Assembly (NCBI GenBank): GCA_905214465.1
Contig: CAJMMD010000006.1
Location: forward strand, 16,824 to 80,823
DNA: 64,000 bases
Reading direction: 5' to 3'
From: an uncultured bacterium
Lineage (GTDB): Bacteria; Actinomycetota; Coriobacteriia; Coriobacteriales; Coriobacteriaceae
Notes under the pieces: model-generated
What the model saw: the letters and a program-made list of their open reading frames with translations, nothing else
Databases searched by the model: none
What the model was told of the DNA's origin: nothing
Program-made: the position numbers and the translations under genes
Shown: positions 49,805 through 58,573 of the stretch, piece after piece
Layout of the letters: each line of letters opens with the position of its first letter
How positions within the stretch are numbered: position 1 is the first letter of the stretch

Positions 49805-51880
49805 TTACTTAGCTCGGCCCTCCTCATAGCGCTCGACCAGCTTGGCCTGAACGTCATAAGGCACCTGCTCATAGCCTGCAGGCTTCATGGTGAAGTCGCC
49901 CGTGCCGCGCGTGATGGAGCGCAGGCGCGTCGAGTAATCCGTCAGCTCGGCCAGCGGCGCCTGGGCAATGACCACGGTGTCTCCGCGCTCATCGGTCTCC
50001 ATGCCCGTCACGCGACCGCGCGAGGCCGAGATGTCGCCCATCACGGCGCCGGCGTAGCTCTCGGGGATCGTCACCGTGATTTCCTCGATAGGCTCCAGCA
50101 CCACTGGATCGGCATCGGCGCATGCCTTGCGCAGGCCGATGCGAGCCGCTGCGCGGAACGCCATCTCGTTGGAGTCGACGCTGTGATACGAACCGTCGTA
50201 CACAGCCACGCGAATGCCCGTGAGCGGGTAGCCGGCAATAATACCGTCCTTCATGGTCTCCTGGACGCCCTTGTCCACGGCGGGAATCAGCGAGCGCGGA
50301 ATGCGACCGCCCACGACCTCGTCAACAAACTCATAGCCGTCGCTCGTGCCGTCGGGCCCAATGAGCGGCTCCACGCGCAGCCAGCAGTCGCCGTACTGAC
50401 CGGCGCCGCCGGTCTGCTTCTTGTGGCGACCCTGGGCGCTCGCCGTGCGGCGGATGGTCTCGCGATACGGAATGCGGATCGGCACGCTCTTGGCGGCGAC
50501 CTTGGTGCGGTCCTCCAGACGGTTGAGCAGCACCGAAACCTGTGCCTCACCAACGGCAGAGATAATGGTCTGGCCAGTCTCCTCGTCGCGGTCGATGCTC
50601 ATGGTCGGGTCTGCCTTGCAGGCCTTCTCGATAAACGTGTAGAGCTTCTCTTCGTCGCCGCGATTCTCGGCCTCGATGGCGATGCGGTACTGAGAGTTGG
50701 GGAACTTAAACGCCGCAGCCTCGACCTTACCGGTAATGGAGAGCGTATCGCCCGTCTCGGCCGCCAGCTTGGGCGCCACGATGATGTCGCCGGCATAGGC
50801 GTGACCGACCTCGGACATGTCGCGACCGCACATCACATACAGGTGAGCCAGACGGTCGCCCTTGCGCGTGCGCGCGTTGATCAGCTCAAGACCCGGCTCA
50901 AGCGTACCCGTCAGCACCTTGATAAAGCTGATGCGACCCTGCTGCGGATCGGCCAGCGTCTTAAACACAAACGCCACCGGACGGTCATCGTCACTCGAGA
51001 TCTTAAGCGAATCGCCGTCGATAAGCGGCATCTCGCCGTAGTCGGTCGGCGCCGGGAAGTACGTGGCAATGTCGTCCATCAGCGAGTTGACGCCCTGCTC
51101 CTTAATGCAATCGCCCGCAAAGACCGGCACAAAGATGCGCTCGGCGATCGCCTTCGACAGCAGGCCTTCAAGTTCCTCCTGCGTCAGCGTCTCCTCGCCT
51201 TCCAAGTACTTCATCATCAGTTCGTCGTCAGCCTCGGCCACCAGCTCGCACAGATGGTCATGGGCTTCCTCGGCCTGGGCACGATACTCCTCGGGAATCT
51301 CCGACTCAACGGCTTCGGTGCCGTTGCAATGGCGCGCCTTCATGCGCACCAGGTCGATGATGCCGTCAAAGTCCTCGCCCTCGCCCCAGGGAAGGGTCAC
51401 GGCGCCCAAGCGCGTGCCAAAGCGCTCCTGCAGCAGGTCCATCGTGGTCGCAAAGCTGGCCTCGGAGCGCGACAGGCGGTTTACGAACACCGCACGCGCC
51501 AGGCGCAGGTCCTCGGCGGCATACCAGAGCTTAACCGTCGTAGGCTGCGGGCCGGACTCGGCGTCGACCACAAACAGAGCCGTCTCGCAGACGCTCATCG
51601 CGGCAAAGGCGTCGCCGATAAAATCGGGGTAGCACGGGGCATCGAGCACATTGATGCGCGCGCCCTTCCAGTCGATCGGCGCAATGGTCGTCGAGATGGA
51701 AAACGCACGCTTGACCTCTTCGGGGTCATAGTCGAGCGTGGGCTTGGTGCCGTCGTGGCCGCCCAGGCGGGCGGTCTTGCCGGAAAGGTGGAGCATGGCT
51801 TCGGCGAGTGAAGTCTTGCCCACCCCGCCTTGGCCTACGAGCACCACGTTCCTTACGTTACCGGTCTTGGGAGCACCCAT
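49805..51880 (-). CDS. EF-G-like GTPase (FusA2 type)
   Basis: 691 residues from ATG 51880 (GGAGG 6 bases upstream); the frame to 51991 lacks a ribosome site. Domain order follows EF-G: GTPase (1-280), domain II (about 300-390), III, IV (YRETIRRTASAQGRHKKQTG) and V (EPIEEITVTIPESYAGAVMG). The G motifs differ from true EF-G: G1 is GQGGVGKT, G3 LDAPCYPDF instead of DTPG, and G4 VNRLSRSE instead of NKxD. This matches the divergent EF-G-like proteins (called FusA2 in mycobacteria), not the housekeeping factor. Its role, perhaps in stress translation, is not known. Single gene. Confidence 0.9.
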   Translation of the reverse strand: MGAPKTGNVRNVVLVGQGGVGKTSLAEAMLHLSGKTARLGGHDGTKPTLDYDPEEVKRAFSISTTIAPIDWKGARINVLDAPCYPDFIGDAFAAMSVCETALFVVDAESGPQPTTVKLWYAAEDLRLARAVFVNRLSRSEASFATTMDLLQERFGTRLGAVTLPWGEGEDFDGIIDLVRMKARHCNGTEAVESEIPEEYRAQAEEAHDHLCELVAEADDELMMKYLEGEETLTQEELEGLLSKAIAERIFVPVFAGDCIKEQGVNSLMDDIATYFPAPTDYGEMPLIDGDSLKISSDDDRPVAFVFKTLADPQQGRISFIKVLTGTLEPGLELINARTRKGDRLAHLYVMCGRDMSEVGHAYAGDIIVAPKLAAETGDTLSITGKVEAAAFKFPNSQYRIAIEAENRGDEEKLYTFIEKACKADPTMSIDRDEETGQTIISAVGEAQVSVLLNRLEDRTKVAAKSVPIRIPYRETIRRTASAQGRHKKQTGGAGQYGDCWLRVEPLIGPDGTSDGYEFVDEVVGGRIPRSLIPAVDKGVQETMKDGIIAGYPLTGIRVAVYDGSYHSVDSNEMAFRAAARIGLRKACADADPVVLEPIEEITVTIPESYAGAVMGDISASRGRVTGMETDERGDTVVIAQAPLAELTDYSTRLRSITRGTGDFTMKPAGYEQVPYDVQAKLVERYEEGRAK

Positions 51881-52189
51881 GATGACCTCCTTGCAGGGCC
51901 GCGCGCAATGCGCGGCGCCAACGGGGAGAGTTCGCGGTCGGTGCCATCCCGGGAGCAGCATGGTCGGCAGCCGAGCCGACTCACCCTCCAAATGTCCTAT
52001 GCCACCACCCTACCCTCACGGGCGGCTGTCCATGCATACCTTTCGGCGCACGTATGAATACAGGCGGCGAGAGGAAGAGACAAGCTTGTGAGGCGATTAT
52101 TGAACCCCGTCGATGCAAACAAAAGCCGCCACAGACCGTAAGACCTGCGGCGGCTTCGCCTCAATTAATAGTTGAGTAAATACCTGAGC
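51881..52189. other. Intergenic region upstream of the EF-G-like gene
   Basis: 309 bases without a gene. Contains the ribosome site of the EF-G-like gene and the terminator of the ABC importer operon. Nothing else recognised. Confidence 0.5.
52117..52156 (-). terminator. Terminator of the amino-acid ABC importer operon
   Basis: Stem AAGCCGCCaCAG/CTGcGGCGGCTT, followed on the minus strand by TTTTGTTTGC. Confidence 0.85.
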
Positions 52190-52954
52190 CTATCCCTCGA
52201 TACGGCTCAAGAACTCACGGGTACGTTGCTCGCGCGGATGATCGATGACCTGATCGGCAGACCCCTCCTCGACAATGCGGCCGCCATCCATAAAGACCAC
52301 GCGGTCGGCAACATCGCGCGCAAACTGCATTGCGTGGGTCACGATCACCATCGTCATATTCTGCGCGGCAAGGTCTTTAATGACACGCAGCACCTCGGCC
52401 GTCAGCTCGGGATCGAGTGCCGAGGTCGGCTCGTCAAAGAACAGGATCTCCGGGTCGAGCGCTAGAGCACGGGCAATACTCACGCGCTGCTGCTGACCGC
52501 CCGAAAGCTCACACGGAACCTTGTTCTCGTTGCCCGTAAGCCCCATCTGAGCAATTAATTCATGCGCACGAGCTTCCGCCTGCTCGCGCGGGCGCTTAAG
52601 CACGCGGATCGGCGCGTCGATGATGTTTTTCATCACGGTATAGTGCGGAAACAGATTGTAGTTCTGAAACACCAAGCCAAACCGCGAGCGCGCCTGCTTG
52701 GGCACATCGCCTTTCGCATATACCGTGCCCGAGCCCGCATCCGTCGCAACGGCAAGGTCGCCAAACGAGAGCGAGCCGCCGTCGAGCGTCTCGAGCAGTG
52801 TGGCGCAACGCAGCAGCGTGGACTTGCCGCCACCCGAAGGCCCGATAATCGCCACGACCTCGCCACGCTTCACCTCAAGCGAGATATCCTTGAGCACCTC
52901 ATTGCCGCCAAACGCCTTGCGCGCGTTCGATATATTCATTACCGAATTAATCAT
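52190..52954 (-). CDS. Polar amino-acid ABC importer, ATP-binding subunit (GlnQ-like)
   Basis: 254 residues from ATG 52954, which overlaps the permease stop by 8 bases. Walker A GPSGGGKST, Q-loop VFQNYNLFPHYTV, signature LSGGQQQRV, Walker B ILFFDEPTSALDPE and H-loop VTHAM are all intact. The Q-loop Phe-Pro-His pattern is typical of PAAT-family importers. It lies last in the operon binding protein-permease-ATPase. Confidence 0.95.
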   Translation of the reverse strand: MINSVMNISNARKAFGGNEVLKDISLEVKRGEVVAIIGPSGGGKSTLLRCATLLETLDGGSLSFGDLAVATDAGSGTVYAKGDVPKQARSRFGLVFQNYNLFPHYTVMKNIIDAPIRVLKRPREQAEARAHELIAQMGLTGNENKVPCELSGGQQQRVSIARALALDPEILFFDEPTSALDPELTAEVLRVIKDLAAQNMTMVIVTHAMQFARDVADRVVFMDGGRIVEEGSADQVIDHPREQRTREFLSRIEG

Positions 52955-53600
52955 GGTAGTAATCCAATTTTTTCTCGGCGGCGCCCAGCAGCATCTCGAC
53001 CACAAAGTTAAAGACCCAGTAGATCAGCGCCGCAATCGCAAACGGCACCATGCTCACTTGCGAGGCAACCAGTGCCTTGGCCGTCGAGAACATCTCGCCC
53101 ACGCCAATGGCAAATGCCAGCGACGTGTCCTTGACCAGCGTAATGATCTCGTTGCCCATCGCCGGCAAGATGCGCTTGGCGACCTGCGGCATCACAATGT
53201 ACAAAAACGTCTGCAGGCGCGAGTAGCCCAGCACCTCGGCGGCCTCGTATTGACCGCGCGGAATGGACTGCAAGCCCGAGCGATAGATCTCGGCAAAGTA
53301 ACCGGCGTAGTTGATGATGAACGCCACGACGCACGCCGTCCACTTGGAATCGGGCGTGAGCGAAATGCCAAACACGTAGTACGGGGCAAAGTAGATGGCA
53401 AACATCTGCAGCATGAGCGGCGTACCGCGCATGACCGAAATGTAGATGCGCGCAATCCAGCGGAGCGGCGCAATTTTGCTCATGCGCATAAACGCCACGG
53501 GGATTCCCAGCGGAATCGACCCGAGCAGCGTTAGCACAAACAGCTGCAAGCTGACCAAGAATCCCTGGCCAAGCATTTGCATCATGACCTGAATAGACAT
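52947..53600 (-). CDS. Polar amino-acid ABC importer, permease subunit
   Basis: 217 residues from ATG 53600, forming TAATG with the binding-protein stop. Five membrane helices; LQLFVLTLLGSIPLGIPVAF at the start, RGTPLMLQMF, and the conserved EAA-type loop EAAEVLGYSRLQTFLYIVMP. These are hallmarks of HisM/GlnP-type permeases. With one permease gene the complex is probably a permease homodimer. Confidence 0.95.
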   Translation of the reverse strand: MSIQVMMQMLGQGFLVSLQLFVLTLLGSIPLGIPVAFMRMSKIAPLRWIARIYISVMRGTPLMLQMFAIYFAPYYVFGISLTPDSKWTACVVAFIINYAGYFAEIYRSGLQSIPRGQYEAAEVLGYSRLQTFLYIVMPQVAKRILPAMGNEIITLVKDTSLAFAIGVGEMFSTAKALVASQVSMVPFAIAALIYWVFNFVVEMLLGAAEKKLDYYHD

Positions 53601-54460
53601 TACTTGAGCACCCAATTATCGAAAGACAGACCGTAATCTGCATATTTATCACAGAGGTCCTTGACCGTGCCATCCTCGTAGAGTGCCTTGAGCGACTCGG
53701 TCACGGCATCGGCGGACTTGGTGTCGCCCTTCTTGAAGCCAACGGCGTAATGCTCGCTGGACAGCGGCTTGTCGAGCTGCGTATAGGCATCGGGCTTGGC
53801 GGCAAGCTGATACTGAGCGATCGAGAGGTCACAGGCAACGGCATCGACTGCGCCACTCTCGAGCTGCATAAACGCCGTGTTGTACTCACCGATGGTATCG
53901 AGCGTGGCAAACGTCGCGGCCAGATCCTTCTGGTCGCCCTCGAGCACATCCTGTGCGGCGGAATCAGTCTGGGTAATCACGGTCTTGCCGGCAAGATCGT
54001 CCCAGCTCTTGATACCCGCGTCCTTCTTGACCACGAGCACCTGCTCATTGAGCATGTAAGGCTCGGAAAACGTGTAGTCGTCCTCGCGACCCTCCATGGT
54101 AAAGCCATTCCAGATGCAGTTGATGGCGCCGGAGTTGAGCAGCGTGTCCTTGGCATCCCAATCGATGGCCTCGTAATCGACATCCCAGCCCTGCTTATCG
54201 GCAACGGCCTTAGCCAGATCGAGGTCAAACCCGGTGTACTCGCCATCGTCGCCTACAAAGCCGTACGGAGGGTAGGACTTGTCAAAGCCCACCACGAGCT
54301 TCTTGGACTCCGCAGCGCCCTTCACATCCTTGGCCGCGGCAGAGCCAGCAGCGGAGCCCTTGCCGGCACCACCGCCGCAGCCTACCAGGCCGAGGCCAAG
54401 CACCGTGGCAAGCGAACCGGCTAGACCGACAAATTGACGACGAGACATATCGGTATTCAT
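53600..54460 (-). CDS. Polar amino-acid ABC importer, substrate-binding lipoprotein
   Basis: 286 residues from ATG 54460 (AAGGGGG 7 bases upstream). A twin-arginine-like start (MSRRQFVGLAGSLATV) leads to the lipobox GLVGCGGG, so the mature protein is lipid-anchored. The domain 60-280 shows the family-3 solute-binding pattern: VGFDKSYPPYGFVGDDGEYT, GFDLDLAKAVAD, NCIWNGFTMEGREDDYTFSEP and VDAVACDLSIAQY. These bind polar amino acids, possibly glutamine, cystine or a basic residue; the specificity cannot be read reliably. Confidence 0.94.
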   Translation of the reverse strand: MNTDMSRRQFVGLAGSLATVLGLGLVGCGGGAGKGSAAGSAAAKDVKGAAESKKLVVGFDKSYPPYGFVGDDGEYTGFDLDLAKAVADKQGWDVDYEAIDWDAKDTLLNSGAINCIWNGFTMEGREDDYTFSEPYMLNEQVLVVKKDAGIKSWDDLAGKTVITQTDSAAQDVLEGDQKDLAATFATLDTIGEYNTAFMQLESGAVDAVACDLSIAQYQLAAKPDAYTQLDKPLSSEHYAVGFKKGDTKSADAVTESLKALYEDGTVKDLCDKYADYGLSFDNWVLK

Positions 54461-54478
54461 GGTATTCCCCCTTGATGG

Positions 54479-54498
54479 CACTTTAGTTAGGTAAAGTG
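54479..54498. promoter_or_regulatory. Operator-like palindrome upstream of the ABC importer
   Basis: CACTTTA/TAAAGTG with 6-base spacer, 19-38 bases before the binding-protein ATG. CACTTTAG recurs at 54523-54530. May bind an amino-acid-responsive regulator. Confidence 0.45.
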
Positions 54499-54553
54499 AG
54501 TCATGTAACGTTCAGAATCATACACTTTAGTGAGATGGAGTACAAGGGAGGGC

Positions 54554-54690
54554 TTGCCCGCCGGGTGCCGGGGCAGGGGTTAAGTTTGCTGCTCTACAGT
54601 CCTGCTCACGACGGAGAGCACATTAAGTGCTCTCCTGTTCGTGCGGAACTCGCGACAAACTTAACCCCTGCCCCGGCACCCGGCGGGCAA
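54554..54690. repeat. 35-bp perfect inverted repeat with nested hairpin
   Basis: Arms 54554-54588 and 54656-54690 are exact inverses over 35 bases (core GGTGCCGGGGCAGGGGTTAA). The 67-base loop contains a second stem GAGAGCAC/GTGCTCTC (54614-54634). No coding potential and no T run. Confidence 0.85.
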
Positions 54691-54797
54691 ACGTCGTTGG
54701 GCTTATCACTAACACGAATAAACCGCTTGCATATCGTCTGCTGGCTTGGAACGGTACAATACTTGCAGCTTAAATTCATGAATTAGTGGAGTTATTG

Positions 54798-56246
54798 ATG
54801 GCAGAATCTCGTGCGGAGCGTAAGGCTCGTCGTGCTTTGATCGAGGCGGCTGAGGGGTCGGAGGAGAAAAAATCTTCTAAGAAATCCAAGCCATCTCAGC
54901 ATGCGAAGGGTAAGTCGGCCAAAGGCAAGGTTAAGACCAAGCGTTCTGGCTCTCGTCACGGCGGGGATAAAGCGTCTCACGTTCGTTCCAAGGACTCACG
55001 CAAGGATTCGGCTCAGCCTGCGCGAAAGATCGTGGATCCCAAGTCGCCTTGTTCCATCATGCGGGCTTGTGGTGGATGCACGGCGCTCAATCGTCCTTAT
55101 AAGAAGCAGCTGGCGGCCAAGCAGGCTGCTATGGAAGAGCTGTTTGCTGAGCTCTGCGAGCGCGAGGGTATTGCCGTTGATCCCATTCGCGGTATGGGTG
55201 TTACCCTGGGCGACCCGGGTAAGTATCCTGCGCCGCGTGGCTTTCGTCATAAGGCTGCCACTCCCTTTGCTCCCGGTAAGGAGGGCGCTGTCCGTTGCGG
55301 TTTCTTTGAGCGTGGCACGCACAAGATCGTTGCCGTACCCGAGTGTCCTGTCGAGGCGCCAGGTGCCCGTCAGATTCTCAACGGTATCGCGCGCGAAGCT
55401 GAGCGGCTGCATATTCCCGCCTTTAATGAGGACAAGCATCTTGGTTTGCTTCGCTATGCCGTCGTCCGCTGCGGTTGGCGTACCGACCAGGTCATGGTTA
55501 CGCTCGTGACCGCCCAGCGTGACTTACCGCATGCACAGGAGTTCTTTGAGGCCGTCGCGGCACTCGATCCGCATATCGTCACCGTTGCCCAAAATATCAA
55601 TGGCCGTCCCGGTAACGCCATCTTGGGTGAGGAGACTCGTATCGTCTCTGGCGCCGAGTGCATGCGCGACCAGCTGCTCGGCTGCGAGTTCGATATCTCC
55701 CCTACCGCGTTCTACCAGACCAACCCGCAGCAGACCGAGCTGCTCTACCAGCTCGCCATCGAAGGCATGGACCTGCGCCAGGGCGACGTGCTTATGGATG
55801 CCTACTGCGGCAGCGGCACCATCGGCCTTTGCGCCGCGAAGGATGCCCAGGACAGGGGCGTCGGCATTATGCTGCTCGGCGTGGAGCGCAACCCGGCGGG
55901 CATTGCCGACGCACGTCGCAATGCCGAGCTCAACGGCCTCACCCGCAGCGCTTGGTTTATGACCGACGATGCCACCGACTACATCCTAGATGCCGCCGAT
56001 AACAACGAGCGCGTTGACGTCCTCTCCATCGACCCGCCGCGCGCCGGCTCCACGCCCGAGTTCCTCGAGGCCGCCTGCGCACTTAAGCCGCGCCGCATCA
56101 CCTATATCAGCTGCAATCCCGCCACCCAAGAGCGCGACCTGCACCAGCTCCTCGACGGCGGCTACCGACTGCTCAAGATCACGCCAGTCGACATGTTCCC
56201 CCATACCGACCACACCGAAACCGTAGCGATCCTCGAGCGCCGCTAA
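54798..56246 (+). CDS. 23S rRNA (uracil-C5)-methyltransferase, RlmD/RumA family
   Basis: 482 residues from ATG 54798 (GGAG 6 bases upstream). The first 80 residues are very basic (KKSSKKSKPSQHAKGKSAKG), an rRNA-binding extension. An iron-sulfur-type cysteine cluster CSIMRACGGC follows near 90. The SAM domain (about 300-480) has DAYCGSGTIGLCAA, the SIDPPRAGS motif and the catalytic Cys with YISCNPATQERDL. These match RlmD/RlmC-type m5U methyltransferases. No TRAM domain is obvious. RlmC or RlmD (or TrmA) cannot be separated by eye. The first half has more T-ending codons than nearby genes. Confidence 0.9.
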   Translation: MAESRAERKARRALIEAAEGSEEKKSSKKSKPSQHAKGKSAKGKVKTKRSGSRHGGDKASHVRSKDSRKDSAQPARKIVDPKSPCSIMRACGGCTALNRPYKKQLAAKQAAMEELFAELCEREGIAVDPIRGMGVTLGDPGKYPAPRGFRHKAATPFAPGKEGAVRCGFFERGTHKIVAVPECPVEAPGARQILNGIAREAERLHIPAFNEDKHLGLLRYAVVRCGWRTDQVMVTLVTAQRDLPHAQEFFEAVAALDPHIVTVAQNINGRPGNAILGEETRIVSGAECMRDQLLGCEFDISPTAFYQTNPQQTELLYQLAIEGMDLRQGDVLMDAYCGSGTIGLCAAKDAQDRGVGIMLLGVERNPAGIADARRNAELNGLTRSAWFMTDDATDYILDAADNNERVDVLSIDPPRAGSTPEFLEAACALKPRRITYISCNPATQERDLHQLLDGGYRLLKITPVDMFPHTDHTETVAILERR

Positions 56247-56252
56247 TCCACC

Positions 56253-56289
56253 CCGGTAGATTTTTGGGACATGCCTTAAAATCTACCGG
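56253..56289. repeat. GGGACA-loop hairpin, copy 5
   Basis: Perfect 12-bp stem CCGGTAGATTTT/AAAATCTACCGG with 13-base loop TGGGACATGCCTT, 6 bases after the methyltransferase stop. Confidence 0.75.
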
Positions 56290-56297
56290 CACAAGAA

Positions 56298-56325
56298 AGG
56301 GGGCGGCCCGTCTGGACCGCCCCCT
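56298..56325. terminator. Terminator between methyltransferase and PHP genes
   Basis: Stem AGGGGGCGG/CCGCCCCCT, 10-base loop. On the minus strand it is followed by TTTCTTGTG, so it serves the PHP gene that stops at 56347. Confidence 0.65.
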
Positions 56326-56346
56326 CTCGTTGGGTATATGAGCCCG

Positions 56347-57168
56347 TTACATGCTCTTGCGCAGGTCACACACGCCGGCTGCCGCCATCTCGCGAAGCAG
56401 CGTCTCGCGGTCGCGTGTCACGATCAAATCCAGCGGGAAATGAATCTCGTCGAGCATCTTGCGGGCATGGTCGAGCTTGCCAATTGCCATGCCAATGTGC
56501 GCATCAGTCGACACGCCAATGCCCACGCCCAGCTCGGCGCAGCGCTCGGCGATCTTGCGGCACACGTCCCAATGCTCAGCATCGTTGCCATGCTCAAGGC
56601 TGTGGTTGTTGATCTCGATTATCTTGTGCTTGGCCTTGGCCGCCAGCAGCACCTCATCGATATCGAACAGCACGCCCGAACGACCCGTATGCCCAAGCAT
56701 AAACACCTTGGGGTGCTCCAGGGCATTGATGTACATCTCGGTTGTCTGGGCGAGCGTCGCGCCTTCGGCAAACTGCGGGTTATGCACGCTTGCCACCAAA
56801 TAATCCAAATTACGCGTCACCAAATCGAACAGCGAATGCTCACGACTATACGAATCGCCGGCGATATCGAGCGAAACGGGAATGTCCTCGCCAAACAAGC
56901 TGCCGTCCAGCGAAACGATATCGGCCTCGGCGCCGCGAAGCACCAGCACGCCGCTCCAAATGCGCGGCCAGATATCCTGGTTAATAAAGAATTGGAAACT
57001 GCGCAGGTCATTGGGACAAGGCGTAACCATCGAGCTTAAATGATCGGCTGAACCGAGCACCTGAAGGCCGCGCTCTGCCGCCCAATAGATGTTCTCCTCG
57101 ATGGTTGAGTACGCATGCGCAGAGAACATCGTATGAGTATGAATATCACAAGAAAGAAGGTAGGGCAT
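56347..57168 (-). CDS. PHP-domain phosphoesterase (YcdX family)
   Basis: 273 residues from ATG 57168 (AAGGAG 5 bases upstream). Metal-binding motifs DIHTHTMFSAHAYSTIEEN, GSADHLSS, LRGAEADIVS, LDYLVASVHNP, and the C-terminal GVGIGVSTDAHIG are the PHP set for a trinuclear zinc site. YcdX enzymes hydrolyse phosphate esters; the natural substrate is not settled. Single gene on the minus strand, after the aminotransferase. Confidence 0.92.
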   Translation of the reverse strand: MPYLLSCDIHTHTMFSAHAYSTIEENIYWAAERGLQVLGSADHLSSMVTPCPNDLRSFQFFINQDIWPRIWSGVLVLRGAEADIVSLDGSLFGEDIPVSLDIAGDSYSREHSLFDLVTRNLDYLVASVHNPQFAEGATLAQTTEMYINALEHPKVFMLGHTGRSGVLFDIDEVLLAAKAKHKIIEINNHSLEHGNDAEHWDVCRKIAERCAELGVGIGVSTDAHIGMAIGKLDHARKMLDEIHFPLDLIVTRDRETLLREMAAAGVCDLRKSM

Positions 57169-57263
57169 CGGGTCTCCTTGTCCAGTATGGCCGTCGCGTA
57201 TATTCATTGTACGCATAGCTTTCGGCAGTCGTAAAACTGCTTCATCCCAATCACACAACGGCA

Positions 57264-57300
57264 TAAACAACGGGGTCTGGCTTAGCACCAAACCCCGTTT
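57264..57300 (-). terminator. Terminator of the aminotransferase gene
   Basis: Stem AACGGGGT/ACCCCGTT with 15-base loop; on the minus strand followed by TGTTTATG. Confidence 0.6.
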
Positions 57301-57327
57301 CACGTAAAACATTGCAAGCAGAGCGCT

Positions 57328-58518
57328 TTACTTTCGACGATATTCGTCGGCCAGTTGCTTCCAGGCAGACAACGAATTGACGATGGTCTCGTAGCTCACA
57401 CAGTAGCCAAGGCGGAACCAGCTCGGCATGCCAAAGCTATCCGAAGGCACCGCGAGCAGCTCATACTTCTTCGCGCGCTCGCAGAAAGCGTTCGCATCGG
57501 GCTCCAGCGCCTTCACCCACAGGTAGAATGCACCGTCCGGCTCAACATAGGTGTAGCCGTACTCCGCCAGCGCATCGGTAAGCGCCGTGCGGTTGCGTGC
57601 ATAGGCCTCAACGTCACTCGGCTCATCGATGCAATCGATAATCACGCGCTGGAAGAGCGCCGGAGCGCACACGAAGCCCAGCGTACGGGCGGCACCGGCA
57701 ACGGCGGGCATTAGACGAGCTGCCTGAGGATTCGTATTGGGAACCAGGATCCACCCGACGCGCTCGCCCGGTAGCGAAAGCGACTTGGAATACGAGTAGC
57801 ACACGATGGTGTGCTCGTAGATCGAAGGTACCCAAGGCACCTCGGCGCCATAGACAATCTCGCGATACGGCTCATCCGAGATAAGCATAATCGGATTCTC
57901 GGAATCGCGCTGAGCGTTGGCCTCGCGCAGAACATTGGCCAGTCGCGTCAGCGTGTCGCGTGTATATACGGCACCGGTCGGGTTGTTGGGTGAGTCGATA
58001 ATGACGGCAGCGGTCTTATCGGTAATCGCCTTGAGCACGTTATCCACGCTCAGCTGGAACGTATCTTCATCGGCGAGCGCCTCGACGCACGTGCAACCAG
58101 CTTTCTCGATCCACACGCGATACTCCGGGAAGTACGGAGCGATAACGATGACCTCGTCGCCCGGATTGGTAATCGCGTTGAGCGTGCAGGTGAGCGAAGC
58201 CGCCGCACCCACCGTCATAAAGACGTCCTTGCCCTCATAGCTCGTGCCAAAACGGCGGTTGAGCGACTCGGCCACGGCGGTACGGCACTGCGGCAGACCC
58301 GGTGCAGGCGTGTATCCATGCAGCTGGTCGCTCGGCAGCTCCAATGCCTTCTTAATGGACTCAGCCACAGCAGCGGGCGCCGGAACACTCGGGTTGCCCA
58401 ACGAAAAATCGAATACGTTCTCCGCACCGATCTGCGCCTTGCGTTCAAGGCCATAGCTAAAGATCTCACGGATGATGGAGCTTTCCGCACCGCGAGCATA
58501 CATAGTTTCGTTGATCAT
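57328..58518 (-). CDS. PLP-dependent aminotransferase, class I
   Basis: 396 residues from ATG 58518 (AAAGGGG 6 bases upstream). Fold-type I blocks: FDFSLGNPSVPAPAAV, GAAASLTCTLNAI, IDSPNNPTGAVYTRD, the PLP lysine near 244 in YSYSKSLSLPGERVGW, and the substrate arginine in FRLGYCVS near the end. The 'SLGNPSVPAP' N-terminus is typical of a subgroup found in gut anaerobes, aspartate-type in general. Substrate (aspartate, aromatic or other) cannot be fixed. Single gene. Confidence 0.93.
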   Translation of the reverse strand: MINETMYARGAESSIIREIFSYGLERKAQIGAENVFDFSLGNPSVPAPAAVAESIKKALELPSDQLHGYTPAPGLPQCRTAVAESLNRRFGTSYEGKDVFMTVGAAASLTCTLNAITNPGDEVIVIAPYFPEYRVWIEKAGCTCVEALADEDTFQLSVDNVLKAITDKTAAVIIDSPNNPTGAVYTRDTLTRLANVLREANAQRDSENPIMLISDEPYREIVYGAEVPWVPSIYEHTIVCYSYSKSLSLPGERVGWILVPNTNPQAARLMPAVAGAARTLGFVCAPALFQRVIIDCIDEPSDVEAYARNRTALTDALAEYGYTYVEPDGAFYLWVKALEPDANAFCERAKKYELLAVPSDSFGMPSWFRLGYCVSYETIVNSLSAWKQLADEYRRK

Positions 58519-58573
58519 CTGTTCCCCTTTCACATAGGCGCTATTGTACGCTTTAGCCAACTAGAGCGCCACA

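Larger units (their letters stand above)
54461..54797. other. Divergent region between the ABC importer and the rRNA methyltransferase
   Basis: 337 bases without a gene. It holds a small operator-like palindrome near the importer start and a very long perfect hairpin, listed separately. Confidence 0.6.

Noticed and set aside
49769..51811. 680-codon open frame on the plus strand
   Set aside because: Antisense image of the EF-G-like gene; rich in His/Arg/Gln with no recognisable domain.
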